Source: Aliarcobacter sp. (lineage in GTDB: Bacteria > Campylobacterota > Campylobacteria > Campylobacterales > Arcobacteraceae). Taken from it: a stretch of 64,000 bases of DNA. Location: assembly GCA_028688995.1 (NCBI GenBank), contig JAQTXB010000006.1, forward strand, positions 1 through 64,000, read 5' to 3'. This document shows, in pieces, positions 1 to 8,758 of this stretch (position 1 is its first letter; each line of letters starts with the position of its first letter). The notes below the pieces were generated by a model. The model was not told where the DNA came from, made no database searches, and saw only the letters and a list, made by a program, of their open reading frames with translations. The position numbers and the translations under genes are program-made.

Positions 1-125
1 AAAAATCTTGTTAATATTGCTCCTTGTGCTTTTAGTACAAATATCATTATTATTAGAAATGCAAATACTACTCCCATCCCTAAAAACATGAATTTTATTG
101 ACTCTGCTACTAAGTTTATTTCCAT
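1..125 (-). CDS. oadG: OadG-family sodium-pump decarboxylase gamma subunit, 5' part
   Basis: Only the first 41 codons lie in the window; the gene runs off the left edge. The reading starts with ATG at 125 behind a GGGGAG ribosome binding site. It encodes a short N-terminus followed by one hydrophobic membrane segment (roughly residues 13-33, FLGMGVVFAFLIIMIFVLK) with the pattern of OadG, the small single-pass gamma subunit that anchors and assembles the biotin-dependent oxaloacetate decarboxylase sodium pump. In related genomes oadG is followed by the alpha and beta subunit genes, which would lie outside the window. The fragment is short, so the family call rests on the membrane segment and its 'GMGVVF' pattern. 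Confidence 0.6.
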   Translation of the reverse strand, partial: MEINLVAESIKFMFLGMGVVFAFLIIMIFVLKAQGAILTRF

Positions 126-245
126 AATACTCCCCATGGTTACTATCTGTAATTGTCAACGTAATAATATATAAAAATTGCTTTAGTAATATTTATATTT
201 TCATTTGATTTAATAAAATTTATAAATTTTACTAAGATTAAATAA

Positions 246-341
246 TTATAATATTTTTTCTCCAAATTCATAAATAAAATTGTCAAGTTTAGTTAATATT
301 TTTATTATATCTGCCTTTGTTTTCATCAATTTAGTTGTCAT
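246..341 (-). CDS. Micro-ORF, 31 aa, divergent from the repressor gene
   Basis: A 31-codon open frame starts with ATG at 341 and ends with TAA at 246. It is preceded 5 to 12 nt upstream by AAGAAGGA, one of the strongest ribosome binding sites in the window. The peptide is basic at the N-terminus (TKLMKTKAD), then amphipathic (IIKILTKLDNFIYEFGEKIL), so probably a single helix. I recognise no family. It is divergent from the S24 repressor gene at 454 and shares its 112-nt control region, so it may be a repressor target. The 120 nt between its stop and the oadG start (126-245) hold no other frame with a ribosome binding site. The call rests on the ribosome binding site and position alone. Confidence 0.4.
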   Translation of the reverse strand: MTTKLMKTKADIIKILTKLDNFIYEFGEKIL

Positions 342-395
342 ATTGAATCCTTCTTTATAAAATATTTCAAATTCTATATAATTTTATTAAAATAG

Positions 396-424
396 TTGAA
401 AAATATTTCATTTTGTAATATAAT
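396..424 (+). promoter_or_regulatory. Sigma-70 promoter of the S24 repressor gene
   Basis: TTGAAA at 396-401 and TATAAT at 419-424 are separated by exactly 17 nt, an almost consensus housekeeping promoter, 29 nt upstream of the repressor start. Such a clear -35 box is unusual here; most other promoters in the window show only a -10 box. Confidence 0.7.
397..410. promoter_or_regulatory. Candidate operator palindrome
   Basis: TGAAA (397-401) and TTTCA (406-410) form a perfect inverted repeat with a 4-nt centre. It overlaps the -35 box and spacer of the repressor promoter. The ten bases AAATATTTCA at 401-410 recur as a direct repeat at 360-369, 41 nt away, on the side of the divergent micro-ORF. 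This fits an autoregulatory operator pair; the binding itself is inferred. Confidence 0.4.
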
Positions 425-453
425 TATTAAAATTTTAAGAAAAGGAAAATATT

Positions 454-1110
454 ATGTTGATTGTTGATGATATTATTGAAAAGTTAAAAGATATTTTAAG
501 TGCTGACGGTAAAAATGGCAAAGTTTTTGATAAAGATGTAGCAAATTCATTAGATTTAAGCCAAGCAAACTTTGCAACTATGAAAAATAGAGGGAAAATT
601 CCTTTCTCAAATATCTTAAATTTTTGTGCAAAAAAGAAAATATCAATTAATTGGCTTTTATATGATCAAAATCCAGGTTCATTAATTGATACAACTGATA
701 AATATTGGATTAAATATTATCCTGCTGTTGCAGTTAGTGCTGGAGGAGGTGCCTATGAAGCAGAAGATAATTATGAATCATTACAACTTCCAACATATTT
801 TGTAAATATGTTAGGTGGAAAAGAAAATTTAAAAAATATTGATGCTATCAATGTAGTAGGGGATTCAATGGAACCTACTTTAAATAGTGATAATATTATA
901 TTTATAGATAAAACAAAAAATGATGTTAGTAGAGATGGAATTTATGCTTTTACAACAACTCATGGTTTGTTTGTAAAAAGAATTCAAAGAAGAGTTGATG
1001 GTAAATTAGATATTATTTCTGATAATAAAGATTATCCATCTCAAATTTTAAATAAAAATGAATTAGAAATATTGGGAAAAGTTATAAGCTCTTTTGGTAT
1101 GGTTTACTAA
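454..1110 (+). CDS. S24-family (LexA/CI-like) transcriptional repressor
   Basis: A 218-residue repressor with an N-terminal helix-turn-helix of the phage CI type (about residues 5-70; KDVANSLDLSQANFATMKNRG) and a C-terminal S24 self-cleavage domain (about 95-218). The catalytic serine is Ser138 in GDSMEPT and the general-base lysine is Lys175 in FVKRI. The likely cleavage bond is Ala96-Gly97 in VSAGGG. All parts needed for RecA- or stress-triggered autocleavage are present. Similar single-copy repressors are common in Campylobacterota and are not necessarily prophage genes; no phage genes surround this one. It has its own sigma-70 promoter with a palindrome inside it, so autorepression is likely. 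AAGAAAAGGA precedes the ATG. It ends one base from the convergent gene. Confidence 0.85.
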   Translation: MLIVDDIIEKLKDILSADGKNGKVFDKDVANSLDLSQANFATMKNRGKIPFSNILNFCAKKKISINWLLYDQNPGSLIDTTDKYWIKYYPAVAVSAGGGAYEAEDNYESLQLPTYFVNMLGGKENLKNIDAINVVGDSMEPTLNSDNIIFIDKTKNDVSRDGIYAFTTTHGLFVKRIQRRVDGKLDIISDNKDYPSQILNKNELEILGKVISSFGMVY

Positions 1111-1111
1111 T

Positions 1112-2110
1112 TTAAAATAGAGTTAAAGTTTTTTCACTTTGTAAAAAATATTCTTGAACTTGATTGTAGTTAAAACCGATTAAATATACAGCATTAAATT
1201 TTGATTTTCTCAAAATTGGTTTTAATTCATCAAGCTCTTTTATAAGAATTTGTTCATCTTTTTTTAAATATTCAATATATTCAGATGTGATAAAAATAGT
1301 TTTTGCATATTTATATTTTATTTTTATATATAAAATTTCATTATCATATAAACTCTTTATGTCTTGACAAATAATAAATTTATCACTTTTTCCAAACTCA
1401 ATTAAATTTAAATTTCTATCTATAAAAAGAGGTTTTAGATTATAAAAAGATTTTAATTTTCCTAAATCTAAATTTCCATCTAAAAAATTATAAACTCTCA
1501 AAAATTGAGCTAAATACAAACTAGAAATTTTTAGTTTTGAAAAATATACACCTTTATATGAAAATGAAGTTTCAAATAAAGAGTGTTCAATTAAATTTTC
1601 TATTACCAAATTAGTTGAAATATCATTAAAATTTCTATTATTTGGATAAATTTTATTTAATGTATCTTGATTAGAAGATATTATAACATTGCAATTTTCT
1701 ATTTCATCTATATTTTTAAATATATTTTCGAGTTTATTTGGTATTAATTTGATAGTTTTTGAGAAATTTACAGAATAAAGTTTTAATAATTGAAAAGCAA
1801 CTTTATCACAAAAATAAGCATCTAAATTTAAAATAGATAATTTATATCTAACAAGTTTAATTATACTTATCTCAATATCTTTTACTTTTATCCAAGCAAT
1901 TTCATTATCAATTATTGGAAAATTTATCTCAGAAATAATTGCAAATGCACCATTCTTTACGGCTATTTCAACACTATTTATATCTTTAGCTATAAATAAA
2001 TCGCCTTCTTTAACCTTGTTTGCATTTGTTTTGATTGAATAAATAAAAGAGATTGATGGAGAATTTAATAACTCTCCATCAATAATATCTAAAATAGATG
2101 AGATTTGCAC
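1112..2110 (-). CDS. Mur-ligase-like protein lacking the ATP-binding motif
   Basis: A 332-residue protein whose first 65 residues resemble domain 1 of MurE/MurF ligases (VKEGDLFIAKD, then AVKNGAFAIISE). The rest has no GxxGK(T/S) P-loop and none of the other Mur ATP-site signatures, so it cannot be a normal Mur ligase. Its place at the end of the fbp-metG operon appears to match a conserved but uncharacterised gene in other Campylobacterota (from memory). Translation starts at GTG, which shares its G with the TAG stop of metG (TAGTG), so the two are translationally coupled. No signal peptide or membrane segment is visible. A UDP-sugar-binding or scaffolding role near peptidoglycan synthesis is possible, but the function is unknown. 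Confidence 0.6.
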   Translation of the reverse strand: MQISSILDIIDGELLNSPSISFIYSIKTNANKVKEGDLFIAKDINSVEIAVKNGAFAIISEINFPIIDNEIAWIKVKDIEISIIKLVRYKLSILNLDAYFCDKVAFQLLKLYSVNFSKTIKLIPNKLENIFKNIDEIENCNVIISSNQDTLNKIYPNNRNFNDISTNLVIENLIEHSLFETSFSYKGVYFSKLKISSLYLAQFLRVYNFLDGNLDLGKLKSFYNLKPLFIDRNLNLIEFGKSDKFIICQDIKSLYDNEILYIKIKYKYAKTIFITSEYIEYLKKDEQILIKELDELKPILRKSKFNAVYLIGFNYNQVQEYFLQSEKTLTLF

Positions 2111-4065
2111 TAGCTTATTTTTGTTCCAGATTTTTTAGGAGCTTCTGGTCTTATTAATGATAAACCATTTTCATCTTTGGCAGCCATCAACATTCCTTCA
2201 CTTAACATCCCCATTAATTTTGCTGGTTTTAAGTTTGCAACAACACAAGCTTGAGTTCCTACAAGTTCTTCAGCAGAATAATACTCTTTAATTCCAGCAA
2301 GAATTTGTCTATTTCTTCCTTCTCCTAAATCAACTTGAAGTTTTAGAAGTTTTGCAGATTTTGGAACTTCCTCAGCTTCAACTATTGTTCCAATTTTTAA
2401 AGTTGTTTGGAAAAATTGATCAATTGTAATTAAATTATCATCTTCAACTATAGCTTCAGTAGTTTTTTCATTTTTTATTTCACACTCTGATTTTGTAATA
2501 TCTGAACTTTTTGGTTGTTCTAATAAAACTTCTTCAATTCTTGGGAATAATTGATCAACTTTTGTAATAACTGTATCTTCTAATAAATTTTTATTTTTAA
2601 TTAAAGAATTATAATTTGCAGTGTCAATTTTCATCCCTAAAGATTCTGCTATTTTTGCAATCTTTTCTGGCATAACTGCATCTAAAAGTAGGGCAACTTT
2701 TGCCATAATATTTGTAATTAATGCAACTAAAGCCATAGCTTCATCAGTTTTCCCATCTTTCATCAAATTCCATGGTTCATAATCATTAATTGCTTTATTC
2801 GCAATTGTTAATACTTTCCATAAATCTTCTAAATATCTATTAATTTGCATATTAAAAATATATGCTTCAACATTTTCTAAAATTGCATTAACTTCTGAAA
2901 GTTCTTTTGCATGGTATTTTTCAACATCTTTTGAACTTACTTTATAATCAAAATATTTTCCACTCATTCCAGAAATTCTATTTAATAAATTTCCTAAATC
3001 ATTTCCCAAATCAGAATTAATTCTATCGATTAAAGCTTTTTGAGAAAAATCCCCATCTTGACCAAATGGAACTTCTCTTAACATAAAATATCTAAATGCA
3101 TCAAGACCATAAGCATCAGCTACTTGTTTTGGATCAACTACATTACCTTTTGATTTAGACATTTTTTCACCATCTCTTGTCCACCAACCGTGAGCTGCAA
3201 TGTGTTTTGGAAGAGGTAATTCTAATGACATTAAAAAAGCAGGCCAATAAATAGCATGGAATCTTAAAATATCTTTTCCAACAAGTTGTACATTTGCAGG
3301 CCAGAAATTCATATTTTTGTCATCAGTTCCATATCCAAGTGCTGTTATATAGTTCATTAAAGCATCAAGCCAAACGTACATAACATGTTTTGGTTCATTC
3401 ATTGATTCTGGTAACTTAATACCCCAATCAAATGATGTTCTTGAAATTGATAAATCTCTTAATCCGCTTTTTACAAAATTTGAAATCTCATTTTTTTTAG
3501 CTCTTGGTAAAATACAGTCTTCGTTTTCTTCATACCATTTAATTAGTTTATCTTCATATTTTGATAATTTGAAGAAGTAACTCTCTTCTTTTACAATAGA
3601 AGTTGGTCTTCCACAATCAGGGCAAAATTGTTCATCAACTAACTGTTTTTCAGTAAAAAATGTCTCACAAGATACACAGTAAAAACCTTCATACTCACCT
3701 TTGTAAATATCACCTTTATTGTACATTGTTTCAAAAGCTTTTTGAACACCTAATTTATGCTCAATATCAGTTGTTCTAATGAATTTATCATAAGTAATAT
3801 CAAAATCATCCCATAATGTTTTGAATTTACCTGATATTTCATCAGCATATTCTTTTGGTGTTTTTCCTCTTAGTTCGGCACTTTGAGCAATTTTTTGTCC
3901 GTGTTCATCAGTTCCTGTTAAAAGGAAAGTATTTAAACCTGTTAATCTTGAATATCTAGCAATCATATCAGCTATAATTGTAGTATATGCATGACCGATA
4001 TGAGCTACATCATTTACATAATAAATTGGTGTTGTTATATAAACATTTTTACAAGATTCTTCCAT
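2110..4065 (-). CDS. metG: Methionyl-tRNA synthetase
   Basis: Class I methionyl-tRNA synthetase of 651 residues, charging tRNA-Met in the cytoplasm. It shows the HIGH motif at residues 22-25, a zinc knuckle with four cysteines (130, 133, 148, 151), KMSKS at 301-305, and a C-terminal tRNA-binding OB domain from about 545 (DQFFQTTLKIG, ending LSEGMLMAA). I chose the ATG at 4065, which has GAGGTAAC just upstream and gives the usual N-terminus (MEESCKNVYITTPIYY). A longer reading from 4110 would overlap the preceding gene and has no ribosome binding site. It is in one operon with fbp and the Cys-rich gene upstream, and overlaps the next gene by one base. Confidence 0.96.
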   Translation of the reverse strand: MEESCKNVYITTPIYYVNDVAHIGHAYTTIIADMIARYSRLTGLNTFLLTGTDEHGQKIAQSAELRGKTPKEYADEISGKFKTLWDDFDITYDKFIRTTDIEHKLGVQKAFETMYNKGDIYKGEYEGFYCVSCETFFTEKQLVDEQFCPDCGRPTSIVKEESYFFKLSKYEDKLIKWYEENEDCILPRAKKNEISNFVKSGLRDLSISRTSFDWGIKLPESMNEPKHVMYVWLDALMNYITALGYGTDDKNMNFWPANVQLVGKDILRFHAIYWPAFLMSLELPLPKHIAAHGWWTRDGEKMSKSKGNVVDPKQVADAYGLDAFRYFMLREVPFGQDGDFSQKALIDRINSDLGNDLGNLLNRISGMSGKYFDYKVSSKDVEKYHAKELSEVNAILENVEAYIFNMQINRYLEDLWKVLTIANKAINDYEPWNLMKDGKTDEAMALVALITNIMAKVALLLDAVMPEKIAKIAESLGMKIDTANYNSLIKNKNLLEDTVITKVDQLFPRIEEVLLEQPKSSDITKSECEIKNEKTTEAIVEDDNLITIDQFFQTTLKIGTIVEAEEVPKSAKLLKLQVDLGEGRNRQILAGIKEYYSAEELVGTQACVVANLKPAKLMGMLSEGMLMAAKDENGLSLIRPEAPKKSGTKIS

Positions 4066-4084
4066 TGTTACCTCTTTTTCTTTT

Positions 4085-4291
4085 TTAAAATTCAAATCCA
4101 CCGCCAGCACCTTTATTCATTGACTCATAAACGGCTATTACATATTTTTTTCTTAATTCACATTCAAAAAATTTATCACAATCTGAACAAGTTTTTAAAC
4201 TGTTTGATTCTTGACAAGTTTTTAATTCAACTAGCATATTATCTAGTTTTATATCCCATTCATCAATAACTATATCTTCGTGATTAGACAT
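4085..4291 (-). CDS. Small cysteine-rich protein, 68 aa
   Basis: A small soluble protein with four cysteines, three of them clustered as [10 protein letters not shown], a possible metal-binding knuckle, plus one in ELKTCQES. The C-terminus is glycine-rich (GAGGGFEF). It starts at ATG 4291, overlapping the end of fbp by 8 nt, and stops 19 nt before metG, so it is an operon member. A similarly short gene occupies this place in other Campylobacterota (from memory). I do not know its function. Confidence 0.7.
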   Translation of the reverse strand: MSNHEDIVIDEWDIKLDNMLVELKTCQESNSLKTCSDCDKFFECELRKKYVIAVYESMNKGAGGGFEF

Positions 4292-5126
4292 TTTTACTAT
4301 AAACTTCTAAAACTCTTTTTATTTCACTATTTGAACCAAAAAAACAAGGAGTTGTATCATGAATATGAGTAGTTGGAACTTCTAAAACTCTTTTAAATCC
4401 ATCGACTGCACCACCACCAGCTTTTTCATAAGCTAATGCAAATGGGAAAACTTCAAATAGTTGTCTTAATTTTCCTTTTGGTCTATCTGTTGTTCCTGGA
4501 TATGAGAATAATCCACCACCTTTAAGTAAAATTTGATGTAAATCAGGAACCATTCCACCTGAATATCTTAATCTATAACCATCATTAAAAATATCATCAA
4601 TTAATTGTTTATGAAAAGGTGCCCAACAATTTTGTGTTGAACCAGGTGCATTTAATTTACCTTTTTCATTTAGTTTTATGTTTTGAATAAATTTAAATTC
4701 ATTATTTAAAAGTCTATACATTTTAACATCATCAATTGTAACAACCATTTCAACTCTTGGACCAAATACAACATAAACAGAAGCTACTATATTAGCAGCA
4801 TTAAATTCATTTTCATAAATACCAAAAATAGAACCAACAGATAAGTTTACATCAACTAAAGAAGAACCATCTAATGGGTCATAAGCTATTAAATATTTAC
4901 CATTTTCATTTAAATTTACAATTGATTCTTGCTCTTCACTAACTATTGCTTTTATTGATGGTATTTTTTTAAAAATATCTTCAATAATTTCATCACTTGC
5001 AATATCAAGTTTTAACTGAGTATCACCAGTTGAATTTTCATGTTCACTTTTACCAGTATCACCAGTTTGAATTAAATCTCTAATTTTAATTGCAGATTCT
5101 TCAATTGCTTTTATAATTTCTTGCAT
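4284..5126 (-). CDS. fbp: Fructose-1,6-bisphosphatase, class I
   Basis: Gluconeogenic class I fructose-1,6-bisphosphatase. The metal- and phosphate-binding motif DPLDGSS is at residues 83-89. [13 protein letters not shown] and LFSYPGT...[14 protein letters not shown] follow, both typical of the substrate pocket. At 280 residues it is shorter than the enterobacterial enzyme but normal for Campylobacterota. I start it at ATG 5126, one base after the mobB stop and behind AAAGAGAGTG. A reading from 5144 would only add six residues within mobB. Campylobacterota usually lack phosphofructokinase, so this enzyme mainly supports gluconeogenesis. Confidence 0.95.
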   Translation of the reverse strand: MQEIIKAIEESAIKIRDLIQTGDTGKSEHENSTGDTQLKLDIASDEIIEDIFKKIPSIKAIVSEEQESIVNLNENGKYLIAYDPLDGSSLVDVNLSVGSIFGIYENEFNAANIVASVYVVFGPRVEMVVTIDDVKMYRLLNNEFKFIQNIKLNEKGKLNAPGSTQNCWAPFHKQLIDDIFNDGYRLRYSGGMVPDLHQILLKGGGLFSYPGTTDRPKGKLRQLFEVFPFALAYEKAGGGAVDGFKRVLEVPTTHIHDTTPCFFGSNSEIKRVLEVYSKNV

Positions 5127-5127
5127 T

Positions 5128-5625
5128 TTACACTCTCTTTGCATTTTTATTTATCCATAAGATTAATTCTTCTGGATTATTCAAATCTAATATATCTAAG
5201 TCACTAGGAATTTCATTACTATTTATAGTTTCATCACAAGCAATTGCATTTGAAACACTAAAATAACTTTCATCTAATCTATTTCTAAAAATAGAAATTC
5301 TTGGTAAGTCAAGACTTTTTAAACCCTCAACTAATAAATAATCAAAATCTTGAAATAGTTCAATCATCTCATCTATACTAGATGTTTGTTTTTTAAATAA
5401 AGTTGTTTTATTTGGACTTACAACTGCAACATCAGCACCTGTTTGAGAGAATTTAAAAGAATCTTTTCCTTCTCTATCAAAAATAGCTTTATCTTTTGGA
5501 TCATGCTTAATAATACAGACTTTAAAACCACTATCATTAAGAATACTCGCAACTTTTACAATAGCTGTTGTTTTACCACTATTTGAAGGACCTGAAAAGG
5601 CTACTACTAATCTTTTTTTATTCAT
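5128..5625 (-). CDS. mobB: Molybdopterin-guanine dinucleotide biosynthesis adaptor MobB
   Basis: A 165-residue P-loop GTPase-like protein. Walker A is GPSNSGKT at residues 12-19. The LLVEGLK segment is the typical MobB switch, and IIKHDPKD with the following acidic residues matches the family. MobB helps MobA attach GMP to molybdenum cofactor for periplasmic and membrane molybdoenzymes. It is first in the mobB-fbp-metG operon, an order that matches Campylobacter. The 72-nt gap upstream carries its promoter; no strong -35 box was seen. Confidence 0.9.
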   Translation of the reverse strand: MNKKRLVVAFSGPSNSGKTTAIVKVASILNDSGFKVCIIKHDPKDKAIFDREGKDSFKFSQTGADVAVVSPNKTTLFKKQTSSIDEMIELFQDFDYLLVEGLKSLDLPRISIFRNRLDESYFSVSNAIACDETINSNEIPSDLDILDLNNPEELILWINKNAKRV

Positions 5626-5697
5626 GAGGTGGATTTTATCTAAATGATTGTTAAAAATTGTTTTAGGTCAAATGTTAAATAGCTAAAATTAACTCTT

Positions 5698-6174
5698 TTA
5701 ATCTTTTTGGATTTGGATTTTTTTAAAATCAGGATAAAAAAATGCAGTAAATGGCATAAAAATAAGTAATAATAACCATATGAGTTTATTACCTTTTTTT
5801 ATAAAACTATTTTTTAAAATAGAAATTAAAGAATAAAACCAAACTATAAACCAATTTATAAACATAATCATACTGATAAAAAATATTTCAAATAATAAAT
5901 CTTTCTTAAAAAAATAAAAACCAATAGTAATTAATAATAAATTTAACAAGACTTGAAAAATTATTACTTTTGGTCGATATCTTGCTCCTTTTTTCATCTT
6001 TATATATTCAGAGAACATATAATCTGAATCTAACATATAATCAGATTTAATAAAATTTTTATAACTTATTTCAGGAGATTTTTTTCTTAAACTACTTTTT
6101 AATGTCCCATTAATCTTGATATTTTTTTTCTTTAATAGATTTTCATACTCTTTCTCAGATAATTTTAATCTCAT
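5698..6174 (-). CDS. Small membrane protein with PLDc_N-like C-terminus
   Basis: A 158-residue protein with a charged cytoplasmic N-terminal half (about 1-68, rich in Lys and Glu) and three hydrophobic segments (about 70-90, 94-115, 131-147). The last segment, LIWLLLLIFMPFTAFFYP, resembles the short PLDc_N membrane motif (Trp, Pro and Tyr spacing), which occurs in phospholipase-D-like and stand-alone membrane proteins. No catalytic HKD motif is present, so it is not a phospholipase. AAAGAG lies upstream of the ATG. It is a single gene, and I infer no function. Confidence 0.65.
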   Translation of the reverse strand: MRLKLSEKEYENLLKKKNIKINGTLKSSLRKKSPEISYKNFIKSDYMLDSDYMFSEYIKMKKGARYRPKVIIFQVLLNLLLITIGFYFFKKDLLFEIFFISMIMFINWFIVWFYSLISILKNSFIKKGNKLIWLLLLIFMPFTAFFYPDFKKIQIQKD

Positions 6175-6381
6175 AATTTATAACTCTTTTTAACTTATTT
6201 TTTATTACTGAGAGTAATTTATATAAATAATTATTTTTTCACATAGAATACATTAATTTTATTGAAATTTCAATACTTTTTAAGATAATTAAATTTTTTA
6301 TATATAGATTTATAATATCGTTATGTTGTCTTAAAGTTATATTAATGTACAATAAGCCCCATTTAAAGCTTTGGAGAGTTT

Positions 6382-6861
6382 ATGTATAAAATATTATTTC
6401 TTTTGATTATTCCATTTTTTTTCATTTCTTGCGGTCCTAAAAATAATGCATTTAAATATTTTGAAAAAGATGAAATTGCAACAAAAGGTATTCAATACAC
6501 AAAAAAAACAGATATATTAAAAGATAAAGAAGTGGAAGTTATCTTTTGGGCTACATATTTAAACAAAATTGATAAAGAGATATCTAAGTCAAATGAAGAT
6601 TTATTTTTAGTATCTTTATATTTTGCAGATAAAGAGTCGCAAGATATTTTTGAAAACGGTTATTCATTTTTATTAAATGGAATAGAACCAATTTCAACGC
6701 AAAAAGTTGAAAAAGATAATGAGAACTTCAAAAGTTTAATGCTAAAAAACAACTGGGGGAATTACTATTTAGTAAAATTCACTGCCCAAAACAGTAATAA
6801 TTTAGCATTAAAATTAAAAAATGAAAGTGTTAGTTCGGCGCAACTAAACTTTGAAAAATAG
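6382..6861 (+). CDS. Outer-membrane-type lipoprotein of unknown function
   Basis: A 159-residue protein with a short lipoprotein signal peptide and a lipobox ending at Cys17 (FFISC). The following GPKNN has no Asp at +2, so outer-membrane sorting is likely if the rule applies. The mature part is mixed alpha/beta with no motif I recognise. The gene lies opposite slt and the two 3' ends overlap by 32 nt. A lipoprotein gene at the same place next to slt occurs in Campylobacter (from memory). TTGGAGAG precedes the ATG. TATAAT at 6311-6316 in the 207-nt upstream gap may be its -10 box; the rest of that gap shows nothing else. Confidence 0.7.
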   Translation: MYKILFLLIIPFFFISCGPKNNAFKYFEKDEIATKGIQYTKKTDILKDKEVEVIFWATYLNKIDKEISKSNEDLFLVSLYFADKESQDIFENGYSFLLNGIEPISTQKVEKDNENFKSLMLKNNWGNYYLVKFTAQNSNNLALKLKNESVSSAQLNFEK

Positions 6862-8482
6862 TAGAAAGATTTATTTTATTTCTACTATTTAAATAGTTAT
6901 TATAAATATAATAATTAGCTAATACTTTTTTTCCATAATCCCTAGTCTCTGCAAAAGATATTAATTCCATGCTTAAAAAAGGTTCATATTTACCTTTTTT
7001 ACTAAATAAACCTTTATTAAATTGACTTCTTGTATATCCTGCTCCACCATTATAAGCATAAGCAATAAATAGGGGATTGTTATTAAATTGTTTCATTAAA
7101 CTATCTAAATGATAACTTCCATATCTAATATTAGTATCAGGAATAAATTGCTCATAAATATTATAATCTTCATTTAACTCTTTTGAAATATCAAATGATA
7201 AAAAAGGCATTATTTGCATTACACCTTGTGCAGATGACGATGAAATAGATGAAGGAATAAATCGACTTTCTTGCCTTGCAATTGAATAAATTAATACTTG
7301 TTTATCAATATCATAATTTTTTATTGTATCTCTATATGGAGTAATAAAATACTGTTTTTTATATTTTGTATATCTTTCTAAAATAAAAGCATGTTGTGCT
7401 AAAGTATTTTCATCACTAAATAAGTTTTCATATTTTATTAACTTTTGCTCATCAAAATTCTTTTTTGTATCTTCTAAAACTTTCATCCATTCAAATTGGT
7501 CATAAATATCAAATGAAGATTTTTTATTAGAAAGAGGAATTTTATACTCAATATTATCAATCTCTAAATCTAATAGCTCTTTTGAATATAAAGAATAAAT
7601 ATTATTATCCCAACTTTGAGCTAATTCTTGAAGATATGACTGATTTTGCGTTAATAAATATATCCAAAATAGAGTTTTATCTTTAAGATTTTTTGAATAT
7701 GCTTTGTTATTTGCATCGTTAAAGATTTGTAATGCAAGATTACTATTATTGTTATTTATTGCATTTATTCCCAATGAGAATAGATTATCAGCATCTATAT
7801 CTTGATAATTATTTAAAGATAATAGCGATTTTTGAAGATTTTTTAAATCATTTTCATACACAACATATCGAAGAAATCTTTCAAAATTTTTATCTTTTGA
7901 GATTTTATTTATCAACTCTGGATTTAAAGGCTTATTAAAAAATTTACTTCTATAATCTTTCTTAAATTCAAAAAATAATCTAAAAAATCTATCCATATCT
8001 GAATTAATTAAAGCATAAAAAGGATTATCAGTTGCAATAATTTGTAAATCTTTTTTTAAAGTAGGGTAAGCATCTAATTTACTTATAAAAAAGTTTAAAT
8101 CACTTTTTGAAATTTCTGTAGCTTCATTTAAAGATAAGCCTAAAGCTATACATTTTGAGTCTTCATTTTTGAGTTGTAAAATTGAAGCATTGTAACATCT
8201 TAATTCTTCTGGTGGTATCTTTTTATATTTTTTATTGTAAAGTTTTTTAACATTTGAATTAGCTTCATTTGCCATACTATATGCAACTTTAGCATCTTCA
8301 AAAGATATATCATCTTGAGCTAAATATTGAAGTATAAAAAAATCTTTTGCATATGATTTAGGTTTTTGTTCTAACCATTCTAAAGTTACTTTAAAATCTT
8401 TTTGTAATATCTCTTCACTTGCAGAAGCTACAGAGATATTAAGTAAAAATGCAGCACTAATTGATAATAAAATTTTTTTCAT
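6830..8482 (-). CDS. slt: Soluble lytic murein transglycosylase
   Basis: A periplasmic lytic transglycosylase of 550 residues that cuts peptidoglycan glycan strands to 1,6-anhydromuropeptides. It has a Sec signal peptide (about residues 1-21, ending ASA), a long helical superhelix region (about 25-390) and a C-terminal SLT domain. There the catalytic Glu sits in ARQESRF, followed by AQGVMQIMP and AYNGGAG, the standard SLT signatures. It is last in the gltX-yggT-slt order that matches Campylobacter. Its 3' end overlaps the convergent lipoprotein gene. Confidence 0.92.
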   Translation of the reverse strand: MKKILLSISAAFLLNISVASASEEILQKDFKVTLEWLEQKPKSYAKDFFILQYLAQDDISFEDAKVAYSMANEANSNVKKLYNKKYKKIPPEELRCYNASILQLKNEDSKCIALGLSLNEATEISKSDLNFFISKLDAYPTLKKDLQIIATDNPFYALINSDMDRFFRLFFEFKKDYRSKFFNKPLNPELINKISKDKNFERFLRYVVYENDLKNLQKSLLSLNNYQDIDADNLFSLGINAINNNNSNLALQIFNDANNKAYSKNLKDKTLFWIYLLTQNQSYLQELAQSWDNNIYSLYSKELLDLEIDNIEYKIPLSNKKSSFDIYDQFEWMKVLEDTKKNFDEQKLIKYENLFSDENTLAQHAFILERYTKYKKQYFITPYRDTIKNYDIDKQVLIYSIARQESRFIPSSISSSSAQGVMQIMPFLSFDISKELNEDYNIYEQFIPDTNIRYGSYHLDSLMKQFNNNPLFIAYAYNGGAGYTRSQFNKGLFSKKGKYEPFLSMELISFAETRDYGKKVLANYYIYNNYLNSRNKINLSTIFQSLVAPN

Positions 8483-8485
8483 ATA

Positions 8486-8758
8486 TTAGAAAAGTATACT
8501 TTTTAAAAAAGTTTCAAGAAAAATTAATGCAAAAATTAAAATTATTGGAGCTAAATCCATTCCACCAACAACTGTAGGAATATATCTTCTAATAAATGCA
8601 TAAGCAGGTTCAGTTAATCTATAAAGCATTTGTACTATTGGATTATAAGGATCTGGTCTCACCCAAGATAAAATAGCAGAAATAATAATAACCCATTTAT
8701 ATAAAAATATAATACTTAATACGACTGTGAATATAGAATTTAATAATGCATCTATCAT
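8486..8758 (-). CDS. yggT: YggT-family membrane protein
   Basis: A 90-residue inner-membrane protein of the YggT family with two hydrophobic segments (about 8-35 and 65-88) separated by the conserved loop [21 protein letters not shown], where the Trp, Pro and Asn residues are the family hallmarks. YggT proteins have been linked to osmotic tolerance and, in cyanobacteria and chloroplasts, to cytochrome and cell-envelope assembly; the exact role is unclear. Its ATG overlaps the gltX stop (ATGA), so the genes are translationally coupled. Confidence 0.88.
   Translation of the reverse strand: MIDALLNSIFTVVLSIIFLYKWVIIISAILSWVRPDPYNPIVQMLYRLTEPAYAFIRRYIPTVVGGMDLAPIILIFALIFLETFLKSILF

Noticed and set aside
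454..1110. Prophage or genomic island marked by the CI-like repressor
   Set aside because: Neighbours are core genes, no integrase, att repeats or phage genes are visible, and composition does not differ.
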